Shown piece after piece: positions 27,182-39,708 of a stretch of 64,000 nucleotides of DNA (positions are counted from its first letter, which is position 1; each line of letters opens with the position of its first letter). The translations under genes and the position numbers were made by a program. The notes under the pieces were generated by a model. The model saw only the letters and a program-made list of their open reading frames with translations. It was not told where the DNA came from and ran no database searches. The stretch comes from an uncultured Desulfobulbaceae bacterium (GTDB lineage: Bacteria > Desulfobacterota > Desulfobulbia > Desulfobulbales > Desulfobulbaceae), in the NCBI GenBank assembly GCA_947259225.1, contig CAMYLK010000005.1, forward strand, positions 62,001 to 126,000. The letters run 5' to 3'.

Positions 27182-27613
27182 ATGATTACAATAGACATCA
27201 CGATGTTCATCCATATCGTCAACATGATAGTGTTGATGATTGTCCTGAACGCAATTCTGTACAAACCGGTCCAGACAATTCTGCAGAAACGCAGGGACAG
27301 GATTGATTCACTGAATAATGATGTGGAACAGTTTGAACAGAATGCCCGTCACCGTCAGAAGGAAGTTGACCGGAAAATGCGCGAAGCAAGCTCAAAAGCC
27401 AAGGCAGCCCTTGATGGTGCCCGTGCCGAGGCACAGGCTGCTGGTGGAGAGAAGCTTGCTGCAATTCGCTCGGAGGCTGACGCCGATAAGGAGAAGCAAC
27501 TGGCAGAAATCCATTCCCAGATCGATGCTGCCGCAAAAGAGCTTCAGGATGGCGTCTCTGATTTCGCCAATGATATGGCAGGGAAGATTCTTGGAAGGAG
27601 CCTTGAAGCATGA
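27182..27613 (+). CDS. atpF': ATP synthase F0 subunit b'
   Basis: Peripheral-stalk subunit, 143 residues: one N-terminal membrane helix (about 7-27, ITMFIHIVNMIVLMIVLNAIL) followed by KPVQTILQKRRDRID and a long charged coiled coil. It forms a heterodimer with the b subunit encoded next. Its stop overlaps the next ATG (ATGA). Paired b'/b genes are usual in Desulfobacterota, cyanobacteria and phototrophs. The a and c subunits (atpB, atpE) are not in the window and must lie elsewhere. Confidence 0.93.
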   Translation: MITIDITMFIHIVNMIVLMIVLNAILYKPVQTILQKRRDRIDSLNNDVEQFEQNARHRQKEVDRKMREASSKAKAALDGARAEAQAAGGEKLAAIRSEADADKEKQLAEIHSQIDAAAKELQDGVSDFANDMAGKILGRSLEA

Positions 27614-28311
27614 GAGCTAAAGTCACAAAGATAATTCTGCCGTTCATACTGGTTCTTATTCTCGTCAGTGCACCTCTTGCGGCATTTGCATCCGGAGGGG
27701 GAACAGCTCCTCATGGCGATGAGCAGGCCATAACCGATGTCACCTCTGAACATGCTGTCTCGGCAGACCCTCATGGCCAGCCCATAGAAGCCCATGGCGC
27801 TGAAGGGGAGCATGGGAGCAAGAGTATTACTTCCGACAAGCTATGGGACCTTTTCTGGCGGACCGTAAATTTTATTGCGCTGCTTATCATCCTGATGAAA
27901 TTTCTTGCCAAACCTATCGGCAATGCAGTTTCAGGGCGTCAGCAGCAGGTGATCGACGAACTCAAAGATCTGGAGGCAAAGCGTGATACTGCCGAACGTT
28001 CTTACAAAGAGTTTGAATCCCGCCTTGCCGGAATGGAAAAAGAAATGGAGGTTGTGGTCGAGCGTGCCATAGCCCAGGCGGAAACCGAAAAGGCTAAAAT
28101 ACTTGATGACGCCGAGAAGGCGGCCGAGGACATCAAGCGCCAGGCAGAAGCTGCAATCCAGGCGGAAATTGTTGAAGCGAAGCGTTCGCTGCGGGATGAT
28201 ATTGCCGACCAGGCTGCTGTCATGGCCGAAGAATTAATTGTAAAAAACCTGACACCGGAAGATCAGGTAAAGATAACGGAACAGTATCTTGACAGGGTAG
28301 GAGTACTATAG
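27610..28311 (+). CDS. atpF: ATP synthase F0 subunit b, with N-terminal signal-like extension
   Basis: The second peripheral-stalk subunit, 233 residues, about 70 longer than E. coli b. Residues 1-28 look like a cleavable signal peptide (ILPFILVLILVSAPLAAFA), then a histidine-rich, probably periplasmic stretch to about 75, then the usual membrane helix (FWRTVNFIALLIILMKFLAKP) and coiled coil. The extension would place an extra segment outside the membrane; its function is unknown. It overlaps atpF' by four bases and atpH by one. Confidence 0.93.
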   Translation: MRAKVTKIILPFILVLILVSAPLAAFASGGGTAPHGDEQAITDVTSEHAVSADPHGQPIEAHGAEGEHGSKSITSDKLWDLFWRTVNFIALLIILMKFLAKPIGNAVSGRQQQVIDELKDLEAKRDTAERSYKEFESRLAGMEKEMEVVVERAIAQAETEKAKILDDAEKAAEDIKRQAEAAIQAEIVEAKRSLRDDIADQAAVMAEELIVKNLTPEDQVKITEQYLDRVGVL

Positions 28312-28856
28312 TGAGACAGACAATCCTAGCACGAAGATATGCCAAAGCTCTCTTTTCTCTGGGAAAAGAGAAGGATAGTTTAGAAAACTACAATGAAGCG
28401 CTTGCAGCGATCGCGGCATTGTATGAGGAAAGCCCCGAGGTAGGCGAATCTTTGACAAATCCACTCTATCCATTGGAAGCCCGCCAGAAGGTCATGGTCA
28501 AGATAGCGGAAGCTGTAAAGGCAGACCAGATCCTGACTGCATTCCTCGACCTTGTTGTTGAGAAACAAAGAGCTGGTGCCCTTCCTGATATAGCCCATGA
28601 AATGCAGGTTATGGTCGACAAAGATCAGAATATCAGTCATGGCGAAGTAATTTCCGCCATTGAACTGGACAGTACCCTGCAGGAAAAAATACAAAGTACG
28701 CTTGAAAAGATCACCGGAAATAAGGTTATGCTTGAAACCAAGGTCGACCCATCAATAATCGGTGGGGTCATTGCCAAAGTCGGTGACCTTGTTTTTGATG
28801 GAAGTATTAAAACGCAACTTAATGGATTAAAAGAATCTATCAAGGGGAGAGATTAG
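28311..28856 (+). CDS. atpH: ATP synthase F1 subunit delta
   Basis: Links the peripheral stalk to the top of the alpha3beta3 head. The 181 residues show [15 protein letters not shown] at the N terminus and the C-terminal signature [23 protein letters not shown] (about 151-173). The start is GTG at 28311, sharing one base with the atpF stop, so it depends on translational coupling. atpA follows after 4 bp. Confidence 0.95.
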   Translation: MRQTILARRYAKALFSLGKEKDSLENYNEALAAIAALYEESPEVGESLTNPLYPLEARQKVMVKIAEAVKADQILTAFLDLVVEKQRAGALPDIAHEMQVMVDKDQNISHGEVISAIELDSTLQEKIQSTLEKITGNKVMLETKVDPSIIGGVIAKVGDLVFDGSIKTQLNGLKESIKGRD

Positions 28857-28860
28857 TCAA

Positions 28861-30384
28861 ATGCAGATCAAAGCCTCAGAAATCAGTCAGGTCATAAAAG
28901 ATCAAATAGCTGGCTACGAAAGTGATATCGACCTGAAGGAAACAGGAACGGTTCTTTCCGTAGGTGATGGTATAGCTCGTGTATACGGCGTTGAAAACTG
29001 CCAGGCCATGGAGCTTCTTGAGTTCCCGGGCGGCATTATGGGATTGGCGCTGAACCTCGAGGAAGATAACGTAGGTTGCGCTGTTCTCGGTGATGTTCGT
29101 GGAATCAAAGAGGGCGACATTGTCAAACGGACCGGTAAAATTGCCGAGGTCCCGGTTGGTCCTGAAATGGACGGCCGGGTTGTTGACGGTATCGGTCAGC
29201 CCATTGACGGCAAGGGCCCGATCAATGCCAGTGAATCGCGCAAGATGGAAGTTCTGGCACCTGGTGTTATCGCCAGAAAAGGTGTTCATGAGCCCTGTTA
29301 TACCGGTTTGAAAGCAATTGATTCCATGACACCGGTTGGCCGCGGACAGCGAGAGCTGATCATCGGTGACCGTCAGATCGGTAAAACAGCCGTTTGCGTT
29401 GATGCAATCATCGCTCAGAAAGAAACCGATGTACATTGTATCTATGTTGCCATTGGTCAGAAAAAATCAACTGTTGCTCTTGTTGTTGAGGCTCTGCGTA
29501 AAAACGGTGCCATGGATTATACAACAGTTGTTGCCGCCTGTGCTTCAGATCCGGCACCGATGCAATATGTCTCAGCATTCGCCGGTTGCGCCATGGGTGA
29601 GTACTTCCGCGATAACGGACAGCATGCCCTGATTATTTATGACGATCTTTCCAAGCAGGCTGTTTCCTATCGTGAGCTTTCTCTGCTTCTGAGGCGTCCT
29701 CCAGGACGTGAGGCGTTCCCCGGTGATATTTTCTTCAACCACTCCCGCCTTCTCGAACGTGCCTCTAAAGTAAATGACGAACTCGGGGCCGGTTCTCTGA
29801 CCGCATTGCCTATCATTGAAACCCAGGCTGGTGACGTTTCTGCTTATATTCCGACCAACGTTATTTCTATTACAGACGGCCAGGTTTACCTGGAACCAAG
29901 CCTGTTTTTCGCTGGTGTTCGGCCGGCCATTAACGTTGGTCTGTCAGTTTCCCGTGTAGGTGGTGCTGCCCAGGTGAAAGCCATGAAACAGGTGGCTGGA
30001 ACATTGCGACTTGATCTGGCACAGTATCGTGAGCTTGCAGCGTTTGCCGGATTTGGTTCCGATCTTGATGCTGCAACCCAGGCGCAGCTGACAAGGGGTG
30101 AGCGCCTTGTTGAAATTCTTAAGCAGCCGCAGTATCAACCTTTGTCAATGGAAAAGCAGGTAACCATTCTCTTTGCTGGTGCCAAAGGCTTTCTCGACGA
30201 GCTGCCGATTGATACGCTCGCCGATTATGAGAAAGAACTCTATACATACATTGAGGCCAATGAGCCTGCAATTTTCTCTGAAATGAAAGAGAAGGAAGAA
30301 ATTTCATCCTCCCTTGAAGAAAAAATGAAGAAGGCATTGACAACCTTTGGTGAGACTTTCAAAGCAACTAAGGGACTCAACTAG
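28861..30384 (+). CDS. atpA: ATP synthase F1 subunit alpha
   Basis: Non-catalytic nucleotide-binding subunit of F1, 507 residues, normal length. Walker A is [10 protein letters not shown] (about 170-179); the family signature [17 protein letters not shown] lies near 353-369. The regulatory N-terminal helix with [19 protein letters not shown] is intact. It lies within the tight atpF'FHAGDC run and is 18 bp before atpG. Confidence 0.97.
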   Translation: MQIKASEISQVIKDQIAGYESDIDLKETGTVLSVGDGIARVYGVENCQAMELLEFPGGIMGLALNLEEDNVGCAVLGDVRGIKEGDIVKRTGKIAEVPVGPEMDGRVVDGIGQPIDGKGPINASESRKMEVLAPGVIARKGVHEPCYTGLKAIDSMTPVGRGQRELIIGDRQIGKTAVCVDAIIAQKETDVHCIYVAIGQKKSTVALVVEALRKNGAMDYTTVVAACASDPAPMQYVSAFAGCAMGEYFRDNGQHALIIYDDLSKQAVSYRELSLLLRRPPGREAFPGDIFFNHSRLLERASKVNDELGAGSLTALPIIETQAGDVSAYIPTNVISITDGQVYLEPSLFFAGVRPAINVGLSVSRVGGAAQVKAMKQVAGTLRLDLAQYRELAAFAGFGSDLDAATQAQLTRGERLVEILKQPQYQPLSMEKQVTILFAGAKGFLDELPIDTLADYEKELYTYIEANEPAIFSEMKEKEEISSSLEEKMKKALTTFGETFKATKGLN

Positions 30385-30402
30385 AGATAAGGAGAGTATC
30401 CC

Positions 30403-31281
30403 ATGCCCGGATTAAAGGATGTCAAAAACAAAATAGAGGGTGTCACCAAGACCTCGCAGATTACCAAGGCAATGAATATGGTTGCCTCGGCCAAGCTACG
30501 CGGTGCCCAGGAAAAAATGGAGCGTTTTCGCCCCTATAACGAGAAGTTTGCCGCTGCCATGAGCAACCTGTCCGGCGGAATGGAAGCCGGCAATCTTCCG
30601 CTCATGGAAGTCCGTGACGTACAGTCTGTGGAAATAGTGGTAGTAACCTCTGACCGTGGATTATGCGGTAGCTTTAACTCTAACATAATTTCCAAGGCTG
30701 AAAAGCTGATGAAGGAGTTTGAGGGACAGGGGAAGAAGGTCAGCATTGTCTGCGTAGGCAAGAAAGCCTATCAGTATTTTCGGAAAACAGGCAAAGTCCG
30801 CTCATCCTATACTGATATCATGGGCACGTTCCAGATGTTCAATGCCCGTGAAATTTCCATGGACATTTCTGAAAATTTCATGGTTGGCGGCAGCGATGAC
30901 GTTCGTCTCGTTTACGGCAAATTTCATTCGGTTGCCGTCCAGAAACCGGAAGAGGAGGAATTGCTTCCGATAAAGCCTATTGATGACGATGGTGGCCAGG
31001 CTGAAAGCGCTGATATAACAGGAGCATACACCTATGAGCCCGAACCGGGTGAGATCATGGAAGTCCTGTTGCCGCTCTTCCTCAATGTCCAGATATTTCA
31101 TTCAATGCTTGAGGTTGGAGCGAGTGAACACGCGGCGCGGATGACAGCCATGGATAATGCTACAAATGCATGTAAGGACATTATTCATGACCTTACTCAG
31201 TTATATAATAAAGCGCGTCAGGCAGCAATAACCGGCGACCTGATGGATATTGTCGGTGGTGCTGAAGCGCTCAAGGGATAA
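30403..31281 (+). CDS. atpG: ATP synthase F1 subunit gamma
   Basis: Central rotor shaft, 292 residues. The N-terminal helix has GVTKTSQITKAMNMVASAKLR-type sequence (about 14-33), and the C-terminal helix ends DNATNACKDIIHDLTQLYNKARQAAIT..DIVGGAEAL. An acidic insert near residues 183-210 (PEEEELLPIKPIDDDGGQAES) is a little longer than in E. coli. A strong AAGGAGA ribosome site precedes the ATG. Confidence 0.96.
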   Translation: MPGLKDVKNKIEGVTKTSQITKAMNMVASAKLRGAQEKMERFRPYNEKFAAAMSNLSGGMEAGNLPLMEVRDVQSVEIVVVTSDRGLCGSFNSNIISKAEKLMKEFEGQGKKVSIVCVGKKAYQYFRKTGKVRSSYTDIMGTFQMFNAREISMDISENFMVGGSDDVRLVYGKFHSVAVQKPEEEELLPIKPIDDDGGQAESADITGAYTYEPEPGEIMEVLLPLFLNVQIFHSMLEVGASEHAARMTAMDNATNACKDIIHDLTQLYNKARQAAITGDLMDIVGGAEALKG

Positions 31282-31315
31282 AATAAAACAATACTACGTG
31301 TATTTAATTCGATAG

Positions 31316-32752
<1,437 letters not shown>

Positions 32753-32784
32753 GAGGTGTGAACTTCTAACAGAGGTATGATCTA

Positions 32785-33201
32785 ATGGCGCAGATTCATC
32801 TTGAAGTTGTAACACCGACCGGACCGGTCATAAGTGACGATGTCGACATCGTCACCGCTCCAGGTTTCGGTGGCGAATTCGGTGTCCTGGCAAACCATGC
32901 TCCGTTTTTGAGCACAATCAAAACCGGTACCCTGAGTTTCAAGAAAGATAAAGAGACCAGGTATCTCATGGTTAGCGGAGGTTTTTCAGAGGTGTCGAAC
33001 AACAAGGTTACTTTTCTTGTTGAAAGTGCCGAGTACGGACATGATATTGATGTTGACCGTGCAATCCAGGCGAAAGAACGGGCTGAGAAAAGACTGGCCC
33101 AGGCAATCCAGCAATCTGAGAAACTTAACCGGACCCGGGCTGAGGCTGCCTTGCAGAGGGCATTGGCCAGGTTGACCGCTGCCGAAAAAGCACGCCAGTA
33201 A
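32785..33201 (+). CDS. atpC: ATP synthase F1 subunit epsilon
   Basis: Regulatory subunit of 138 residues: an N-terminal beta sandwich ([24 protein letters not shown], then [13 protein letters not shown]) and a two-helix C-terminal domain rich in Arg, Glu and Ala that can inhibit ATP hydrolysis. It is the last gene of the operon and is followed 22 bp later by a strong terminator. Confidence 0.96.
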   Translation: MAQIHLEVVTPTGPVISDDVDIVTAPGFGGEFGVLANHAPFLSTIKTGTLSFKKDKETRYLMVSGGFSEVSNNKVTFLVESAEYGHDIDVDRAIQAKERAEKRLAQAIQQSEKLNRTRAEAALQRALARLTAAEKARQ

Positions 33202-33223
33202 GTATTCTATATAACATATGTTC

Positions 33224-33251
33224 AAAGGCCGCCCATGGGCGGCCTTTTTTT
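33224..33251 (+). terminator. Intrinsic terminator of the atp operon
   Basis: AAAGGCCGCCC (33224-33234) and GGGCGGCCTTT (33237-33247) form an 11-bp GC-rich stem with a very tight loop, running directly into seven Ts (33245-33251). Confidence 0.93.
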
Positions 33252-33463
33252 GTCCGGTCTGCAGGATTTTATTAGAGTCATGCTTGCCATCAGGCGGATG
33301 TTCTGATAAATTCATACAATTTGAATCCTGGTTGTGAATCAAGCACGTTATCAAATGAGCTTGTAGGCAAGCACAAGACTGATTTAGGATGATATACGGC
33401 TGAGCAAATGGATTCGTTACTAATACGAATTTTAAGAATATTTGTTTTGAATGAGGAAGCACA

Positions 33464-34876
33464 ATGAAACCAAAAGAGAGAATGGCAATACCCCGTCAGA
33501 AACCGAAAGAACTTGACCCCCAGGAAAGGATCAAAAATTTCAAGGAAGTGACATTCGGCTATGATGAGGAAACCGCAATTCTTGAAGCCAACCGGTGCCT
33601 GTCATGTAAAAAACCAACCTGTATTGATGGGTGCCCTATCAACAATGATATACCAGCTTTTATAGAGCTTCTGCGTAATAAAAAATATGAAGAGGGGTAC
33701 TGGAAGGTTCGTGAGACGAGCACCATGCCTGCAGTCTGTTCACGGGTCTGTCCTCATGAGTTTCAGTGTGAGGGGTCTTGTGTCCGGGCGAAAAAAGGTG
33801 ATGCTGTAGCCATCGGCATGCTGGAACGATACCTGGTCGACTGGATGGTTCTCAACAAGAAAAATCTTTTTAAACCGTGCCAGCTCGATAAAGGGAAAAA
33901 AGTTGCGATAGTCGGTTCAGGACCGGCGGGGATATCTGTTGGATTTTACCTCGCACATGAAGGATATCACTGTACTATCTTTGAAAGCCTGCCCGTTTTC
34001 GGAGGTATGCTCGCCGTCGGCATTCCGCATTACCGTCTGCCCCGTGATATTATTGGAGCGGAGTTGTATTCTCTGAAAGGTTGTGGTGTGGACGTTGTCA
34101 CAGGCGTAACAATCGGGCGTGATAAGACCCTCCAGGACCTCAAAGATGAGGGCTACGATGCAGTTTTCATGGGAGTCGGTGCCCACACCAGCAGAAAGCT
34201 TGGTATTGATGGAGAAGAAGGAACAGATGGGGTAACGCACGGCGTGGATTATCTGCGCAGAGTGTTGACCGGAGAGGATGTTGATATTGGTAGAAATGTA
34301 GTTGTCGTCGGGGGTGGTAATGTGGCAATTGATGTCGCCAGGACCGCTCTCCGTACCGGCTCTGACAAGGTATTTATCCTGTATCGCAGGACCAAGGAGG
34401 AGATGCCTGCCTCCCAGGCTGAGATTCACCATCTTGAAGAAGAGGGTGTCCGCATAGAAATGCTTGCCGCTCCGGTAAAGATTCATTCGGAAAACGGCAA
34501 GTTGACCGGCGTGGAGTGCATTCGTATGGAACTTGGCGAGCCGGATGATTCCGGACGACGCAGGCCGGTTCCCAAGGAAGGATCGAATTTCATCATTGAA
34601 GCGGATTCCATTATACCGGCGATAAGTCAGAACGTAGACCATACAGCTGATAAAGGTGTAGAGTTTAAATTGACCGGTTGGGGAACGTATGATGTTGATC
34701 CCCTCACTTTGCAGACCAGCGTGGAATGGATTTTTGCCGGAGGAGATAATGTTCTCGGGCCCCAGACAGCTGCAAAGGCGGTTTACCAGGGAAAAGTCGC
34801 TGCGGAATCAATCCAGCGTTACATGGAAGGAAAAGATCTGATCCAAGACAGAAAGTTTCCCTGTAAATATATGTAA
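33464..34876 (+). CDS. gltA: NADPH-dependent glutamate synthase small subunit-type flavoprotein (GltA/GltD/NfnB family)
   Basis: A 470-residue FAD protein. The N-terminal Fe-S domain has CLSCKKPTCIDGCP (about 45-58) and CSRVCPHEFQCEGSC (about 88-102); two dinucleotide folds follow (VAIVGSGPAGISVGFYLA near 147-164 and VVVVGGGNVAIDVARTALR near 281-299). This build fits the stand-alone GltA of anaerobes, which supplies electrons for glutamate synthesis, and also NfnB of the electron-bifurcating transhydrogenase. No nfnA or large gltB lies adjacent, so the exact role is open. Good ribosome site (GAGGAAG). Confidence 0.88.
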   Translation: MKPKERMAIPRQKPKELDPQERIKNFKEVTFGYDEETAILEANRCLSCKKPTCIDGCPINNDIPAFIELLRNKKYEEGYWKVRETSTMPAVCSRVCPHEFQCEGSCVRAKKGDAVAIGMLERYLVDWMVLNKKNLFKPCQLDKGKKVAIVGSGPAGISVGFYLAHEGYHCTIFESLPVFGGMLAVGIPHYRLPRDIIGAELYSLKGCGVDVVTGVTIGRDKTLQDLKDEGYDAVFMGVGAHTSRKLGIDGEEGTDGVTHGVDYLRRVLTGEDVDIGRNVVVVGGGNVAIDVARTALRTGSDKVFILYRRTKEEMPASQAEIHHLEEEGVRIEMLAAPVKIHSENGKLTGVECIRMELGEPDDSGRRRPVPKEGSNFIIEADSIIPAISQNVDHTADKGVEFKLTGWGTYDVDPLTLQTSVEWIFAGGDNVLGPQTAAKAVYQGKVAAESIQRYMEGKDLIQDRKFPCKYM

Positions 34877-34890
34877 AGAAGAATTTGCCG

Positions 34891-34917
34891 GGCTAGAGCT
34901 ACAGAGCAGCTCTAGCC
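34891..34917. terminator. Hairpin between convergent gltA and amidase genes
   Basis: GGCTAGAGCT (34891-34900) and AGCTCTAGCC (34908-34917) form a perfect 10-bp stem. It starts 15 bp after gltA and overlaps the last codons of the convergent amidase gene. No U-tract, so efficiency as a terminator is uncertain. Confidence 0.45.
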
Positions 34918-36794
34918 TGGTGATCAACATAACCGGCAACACCTGCCGCGATCTGGTCTGCTATTTCGTCAAGATAATTTTCATCACGAAGTCTCAAGGC
35001 TTCCTCCTTGTTGCTCAAGAAAGAAATTTCAGCAAGCACCGCTGGCATTTCCGCACCGAGCAGTACATAAAAAGGAGCCTGTTTCACACCAAGGTCTTCC
35101 GTTTCATATCGGTTTTCACGTAACCCTGTTACAATGCTGTTCTGAACATAATCAGCCAGAACTGATGATTCCTGGATCTTTGAATTCTGCATGAGGTCAG
35201 AAAGTATATCCTGCAGATCACTTATGTTATGGGTAGTGGTGGCATTCTCTCTCGCCGCCACCCTCATTGCCTCAGTGTTGGTGGCCAGGTTTAGATAGAA
35301 AGTCTCGATACCTTTTATAGATGATGAAGGATGCGCATTGACATGGATAGACACAAAGAGGTCAGCCTTTTTTGTGTTGGCAATGGCAGTGCGCTCCTCT
35401 AGCTGCAGGGAAGTGTCATTTTTTCTGGTCAATATGACATCATACTCGTATTTGCTTTTGAGCCTCTCAGCAGTTTTGCGGGCAACCATTAAAGTAATAT
35501 CCTTTTCCTTCAGGCCATGGGCCATAGCTCCGGGATCCTTTCCGCCATGACCAGGATCTATAACAATTCGGCGTACTCCCAGGCCAAGCTGTTGGGCCAG
35601 TGTCAGTCCCGTCTGTTTTGACTCAGCCCGTTTTTTGGCAGCTGAACCCGGTTTATTCTTTTTATATCCTTCAAGAATAATGAAAGAATCTGAGGTTTCA
35701 ACTTTTGTCATCTTGAGCTGTTTGTCCCTTACTCCTCTCTTTTTTGCTGGCTTGAGTACAGTTGTCGTTTCTGACTCAGCAGACAATGACTGGTTGTCAA
35801 TTTTTTCCTGCCGTACCTGCGGAAGTGTTTTTGAAGCTGATATAATTTTCTGTTGTCCATGTACGTCAACAATGACTCGAAAAGGGTCGTTGAGGCTGAA
35901 TATTTTATACGTTGAAATTGATTCGATATCCAGGGCGACGCGAACGGTTGTTGGATCCACCTGACCGGACTTCACTTTTTTCAAAAGTCCGTCTTCAACG
36001 CGAACAGGTGCTGTAAATTTATCATCTATCTTGCTTTGCGCAAAGTCCACAAAAAGCTGACGTGGCTTGCTCCCATTTTTTTCGAGAAGACGTGACTTAT
36101 ATCTGACCGGTCCTGATGACCGGATAACTATTCTGGTGTAGTCATCGGAAGACCAATATTGAACAGGCAGGACTTTCAGGAGTTTTTTCCTTTCATGGGA
36201 TACTGAATATTTTTCCGGGAGGTCAATATTATATTTTTTCTTGATGTCCTGGAGGCGGCTGGCAGCTTGCCCGTACTTGTCTCCCTGTGGATACAGCTTG
36301 ATCTGCTTTGCGTACAGTTTTGCTGCCTGGCGGGGATTCTTCTTGTCCTTCAAGTAAATTTCTGCAGACCAGAACAGGGAATCGTCAGACAGAGTGCTCT
36401 CAGGAAACAGTGAAGAGACATCATTGTAATAGGCAATTGATTCGTCAAGATTAATCCCCTGATGAAATCGCATATACATCCGGTAATGCATTTTGGCGAT
36501 CATGAAAAGACAATTAGGGGCAAGCTCACCTTTGGGATTGTCGAGGTAGATTTGCCGAAAATCCCGGATGCCTTTCAGCCAGTTTTTGCGATCATTCTGT
36601 TCAATTTTGTCACGAACGAGCAGGTAATAGTAATCTTTGGCCTTGTTGTATTTAATTTCAGCGTGTTCTGCCGCAGAGGATGGAGTGGAATACCCGGCAA
36701 ATGCTGAAACGCTGAGTTCCTGGGAAAAAGGGAAAAGCATCAGCGTGAGGGCAAGAAAAGTGAGGTAAAACAGTTGTTTGTTCGATTGTATCAT
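34899..36794 (-). CDS. amiC: N-acetylmuramoyl-L-alanine amidase with AMIN domain (AmiC-like)
   Basis: Periplasmic zinc amidase that cuts the lactyl-peptide bond of peptidoglycan during cell separation. The 631 residues have a signal peptide (about 1-32), a TPR-like tetrad region (about 40-190, with repeated YYNDVSSLFPES-type turns), an AMIN targeting domain (about 210-320), a basic linker, and Amidase_3 with IDPGHGGKDPGA (about 411-422), the SIHVNAH zinc motif and EISFLSN. The N-terminal TPR region is larger than in E. coli AmiC, typical for deltaproteobacterial forms. Confidence 0.92.
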   Translation of the reverse strand: MIQSNKQLFYLTFLALTLMLFPFSQELSVSAFAGYSTPSSAAEHAEIKYNKAKDYYYLLVRDKIEQNDRKNWLKGIRDFRQIYLDNPKGELAPNCLFMIAKMHYRMYMRFHQGINLDESIAYYNDVSSLFPESTLSDDSLFWSAEIYLKDKKNPRQAAKLYAKQIKLYPQGDKYGQAASRLQDIKKKYNIDLPEKYSVSHERKKLLKVLPVQYWSSDDYTRIVIRSSGPVRYKSRLLEKNGSKPRQLFVDFAQSKIDDKFTAPVRVEDGLLKKVKSGQVDPTTVRVALDIESISTYKIFSLNDPFRVIVDVHGQQKIISASKTLPQVRQEKIDNQSLSAESETTTVLKPAKKRGVRDKQLKMTKVETSDSFIILEGYKKNKPGSAAKKRAESKQTGLTLAQQLGLGVRRIVIDPGHGGKDPGAMAHGLKEKDITLMVARKTAERLKSKYEYDVILTRKNDTSLQLEERTAIANTKKADLFVSIHVNAHPSSSIKGIETFYLNLATNTEAMRVAARENATTTHNISDLQDILSDLMQNSKIQESSVLADYVQNSIVTGLRENRYETEDLGVKQAPFYVLLGAEMPAVLAEISFLSNKEEALRLRDENYLDEIADQIAAGVAGYVDHQARAAL

Positions 36795-37035
36795 TGAATA
36801 TGCGGGAATTTCTTTTCCTGTTCATTTATTGGCAACGAAATCGTTGTCGACCCTTGAAAGATTATTCCGCTGACGGTTCCCGCGTTGCAGTTCATAGAAT
36901 TGCTCTGTTGTCCGTTCAACCTCGACGAATTGCGGATAAATTTATTTTTCCTTTCACAACTCATTATCAATGAAAAAATATATTAAATTCAAGAAAAATC
37001 GTAATAATTTTACGTGAATCTGACAGGTTGAACAG

Positions 37036-39708
37036 TTAATCCCCATTTTTTAAGAGCGAACAGGCTTCATAAAGCAGTTGTAATGCTTCAAGCGGGGTAG
37101 TCGTTTCCGGGTTTACTCTTTTAAACAGTTTTCTGACAGGGTCTTCCTGGGGACGGAAAAGAGTGAGTTGGCTTGGGAGGTGATTTTGTGCTTTTTTATT
37201 TTTAGAGGGAGCAATAGTTGGCTCACCGTCCTGATTAAATTCGCCCTGTTCAATATTTTTCAGGATTTCATGTGCACGGTTTACAACATGGTCGGGCACT
37301 CCCGCAAGTGAGGCTACCTGGATACCATAACTTCTGTTTGTGGCACCTTTGACCAGATGGTGGAGAAAAATGATAGTATCATTCCACTCCCGCACCGCTA
37401 TGGAATAATTCTGGATATTTTCGTTGGTCGCAGCTAAATCTGTCAATTCATGATAGTGAGTGGCAAAGAGGGTTTTGACTCCCCGGCCGTTTTTTTCGGC
37501 AAGCTCCTCGGTAACTGCCCAGGCAATTGCCAGTCCGTCATAGGTAGAAGTTCCCCGGCCGATTTCGTCAAGAATGACAAGACTCCGGTCTGTCGCGTTG
37601 TTCAGAATATTTGCCGTCTCGTTCATCTCTACCATAAAGGTCGACTGCCCTCTTCGGAGATCATCCATGGCACCGACCCTGGTGAATATACGATCAACGA
37701 TACATGTCTCAGCTTTGTCAGCAGGCACGAAACTCCCGATATGGGCCATAAGTACAATAAGGGCGGTTTGACGAAGGACGGTTGATTTACCGGCCATATT
37801 GGGTCCGGTGATGATAAGCAGCTCATTCTGTTCCTGGTCAAGATGCACATCGTTTGGTACGAAACGTCCAGGTTCAAGGGCACGTTCTATCACCGGATGA
37901 CGTCCGGCGGTGATGGAAATACTATCATTATCTGAAATTGCCGGTTTGGTATAATGATACCTGTTTGCCGCCTCACTGAGACAGGCGAGAAAATCAATCC
38001 GGGCGATCTGGAAGGCCGTGTTGAGGATTCTTTCACTCTGACTGCCAATCCGGGTTCTAATATTTGCAAACAGGGTGTATTCGAGCTCCAGCCTCTTTTC
38101 CTGGGCAGAAGAGATTTTATCTTCCAGTTCTTTCAGTTCAGGAGTGATGAAGCGTTCGGCATTGACCAGTGTCTGTTTGCGAATGAAGTCTTCCGGAATA
38201 TCAGCTGACTGGGCACGGCTTACCTCAAAATAATATCCGAAAACGCGATTGTAGCCTACTTTGAGTTTGGCAATTCCTGTACGGTCCTTTTCCTTTTGTT
38301 CAAGCCCGAGGATCATCTGCTTCCCGTCTCGCAGCAGCACGATGAGTTCGTCAAGCTCTCCATTATATCCTTCCCGGATAAGGTTACCCTCCCTGATTGT
38401 CACGGGGGCATCATCCCTGATAGCAGTGTCAATCAGTTCATGGAGGTCTGAAAGCACATCAAGTTCCTTGCCAATGGAAGACAGCAGATCCGAATCCATA
38501 TCCCTGACAAGTGATTTCAGCTCAGGCAGCTGGCCGATCGACATCTTCATGCTGCTCATATCCCTGGCATTGCCGTGACCCAGGACAAGACGGCTGCAGA
38601 GACGTTCAAGGTCGTATATTCCATCAAGGGCCATGCGCAGATCCTGACGGCGGTTTGCATCCTTCAGCAACTGCCCGACCGCATCAAGGCGAGATTTGAT
38701 TTTGTTACCGTCCTGCAGCGGAAACAGCAGCCTGTTTCGCAGGAGGCGGGCACCCATGGGAGTACAGCTCAGGTCCAGGATCGACAGCAGTGACCCGTCT
38801 CTTTTTCCGCCGATAATCGTTTCGGTCAGTTCCAGGTTGCGGCGTGAGGAGTCATCAATGATCAGGTAACCGCTCCGATTGAGGGGACTGATACTTCTGA
38901 TGTAGGAGAGGTCAGTTTTCTGGGTCTCCTGTATATAGGCGAGTAATGATCCGGCAGCACATATGCCGACAGTCATGGCCTCACAGCCAAATCCCGCCAG
39001 GCTGGTTGTTTTGAAATGATCCGTCAGGGTCAATGCAGCCGTTTCCGGTTCAAAAAACATCTCCTGTCGTGTTGTAATGCAGAGACCGGGAAGAAGTGCC
39101 TGCAGGGTTGTAATATGTCCGGCAAGGTCTTCGCTCTCTTTTTCTGTAAGGATCAGCTCGGCCGGCTGCAGGCGGGTAATCTCTTCGAGGACAGGTTCAA
39201 AATTGTCCGGGGTTGTATGCAGTTCAGTCACCTGGAAATCGCCGGTCGAGATATCAAGAAAACTTAAACCTGTATTACTGTTTTTCCGGGGATCTTGGTG
39301 GGTTGCCAGGGCGCAGACATAGCGGTTACTTTTTTCGTCAAGCAGTTGTTCTTCAGTAGTAACACCTGGAGTGACAATGCGAATGACTTCACGTTTTACT
39401 ATACCCTTGGCCTCTTTGGGGTCTTCCGTCTGCTCACAGATAGCCACCCTGTACCCGGCCTTGACCATCTTCGCGAGATAATTGGAAACAGCATGATAGG
39501 GTACCCCGGCCATGGGAACTTTGTTTTCATCGTTTTTGTTGCTCCTGGAGGTGAGGGTAATACCAAGAATTCGTGATGCGGTAACCGCATCGTCAAAGAA
39601 CATCTCGTAAAAATCGCCCATGCGGTAGAAAAGAATTGTGTCCTGGTGTTGCTCCTTGATCTCCAGGTATTGCCGGAGCATGGGGGTCATTTTAACAGGT
39701 TTACTCAC
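37036..39708 (-). CDS. mutS: DNA mismatch repair protein MutS
   Basis: Recognises mismatches and starts repair. About 890 residues: mismatch-binding domain with the [11 protein letters not shown] motif (the Phe-x-Glu type wedge), core, clamp, and ATPase with [13 protein letters not shown] and [12 protein letters not shown]. The GTG at 39708 is favoured because AGGGGG lies seven bases upstream; an upstream in-frame start at 39759 would add 17 cysteine-rich residues not typical of MutS. The start overlaps the end of the HIT gene by eight bases. It is the last of three tightly packed minus-strand genes. Confidence 0.95.
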   Translation of the reverse strand: MSKPVKMTPMLRQYLEIKEQHQDTILFYRMGDFYEMFFDDAVTASRILGITLTSRSNKNDENKVPMAGVPYHAVSNYLAKMVKAGYRVAICEQTEDPKEAKGIVKREVIRIVTPGVTTEEQLLDEKSNRYVCALATHQDPRKNSNTGLSFLDISTGDFQVTELHTTPDNFEPVLEEITRLQPAELILTEKESEDLAGHITTLQALLPGLCITTRQEMFFEPETAALTLTDHFKTTSLAGFGCEAMTVGICAAGSLLAYIQETQKTDLSYIRSISPLNRSGYLIIDDSSRRNLELTETIIGGKRDGSLLSILDLSCTPMGARLLRNRLLFPLQDGNKIKSRLDAVGQLLKDANRRQDLRMALDGIYDLERLCSRLVLGHGNARDMSSMKMSIGQLPELKSLVRDMDSDLLSSIGKELDVLSDLHELIDTAIRDDAPVTIREGNLIREGYNGELDELIVLLRDGKQMILGLEQKEKDRTGIAKLKVGYNRVFGYYFEVSRAQSADIPEDFIRKQTLVNAERFITPELKELEDKISSAQEKRLELEYTLFANIRTRIGSQSERILNTAFQIARIDFLACLSEAANRYHYTKPAISDNDSISITAGRHPVIERALEPGRFVPNDVHLDQEQNELLIITGPNMAGKSTVLRQTALIVLMAHIGSFVPADKAETCIVDRIFTRVGAMDDLRRGQSTFMVEMNETANILNNATDRSLVILDEIGRGTSTYDGLAIAWAVTEELAEKNGRGVKTLFATHYHELTDLAATNENIQNYSIAVREWNDTIIFLHHLVKGATNRSYGIQVASLAGVPDHVVNRAHEILKNIEQGEFNQDGEPTIAPSKNKKAQNHLPSQLTLFRPQEDPVRKLFKRVNPETTTPLEALQLLYEACSLLKNGD

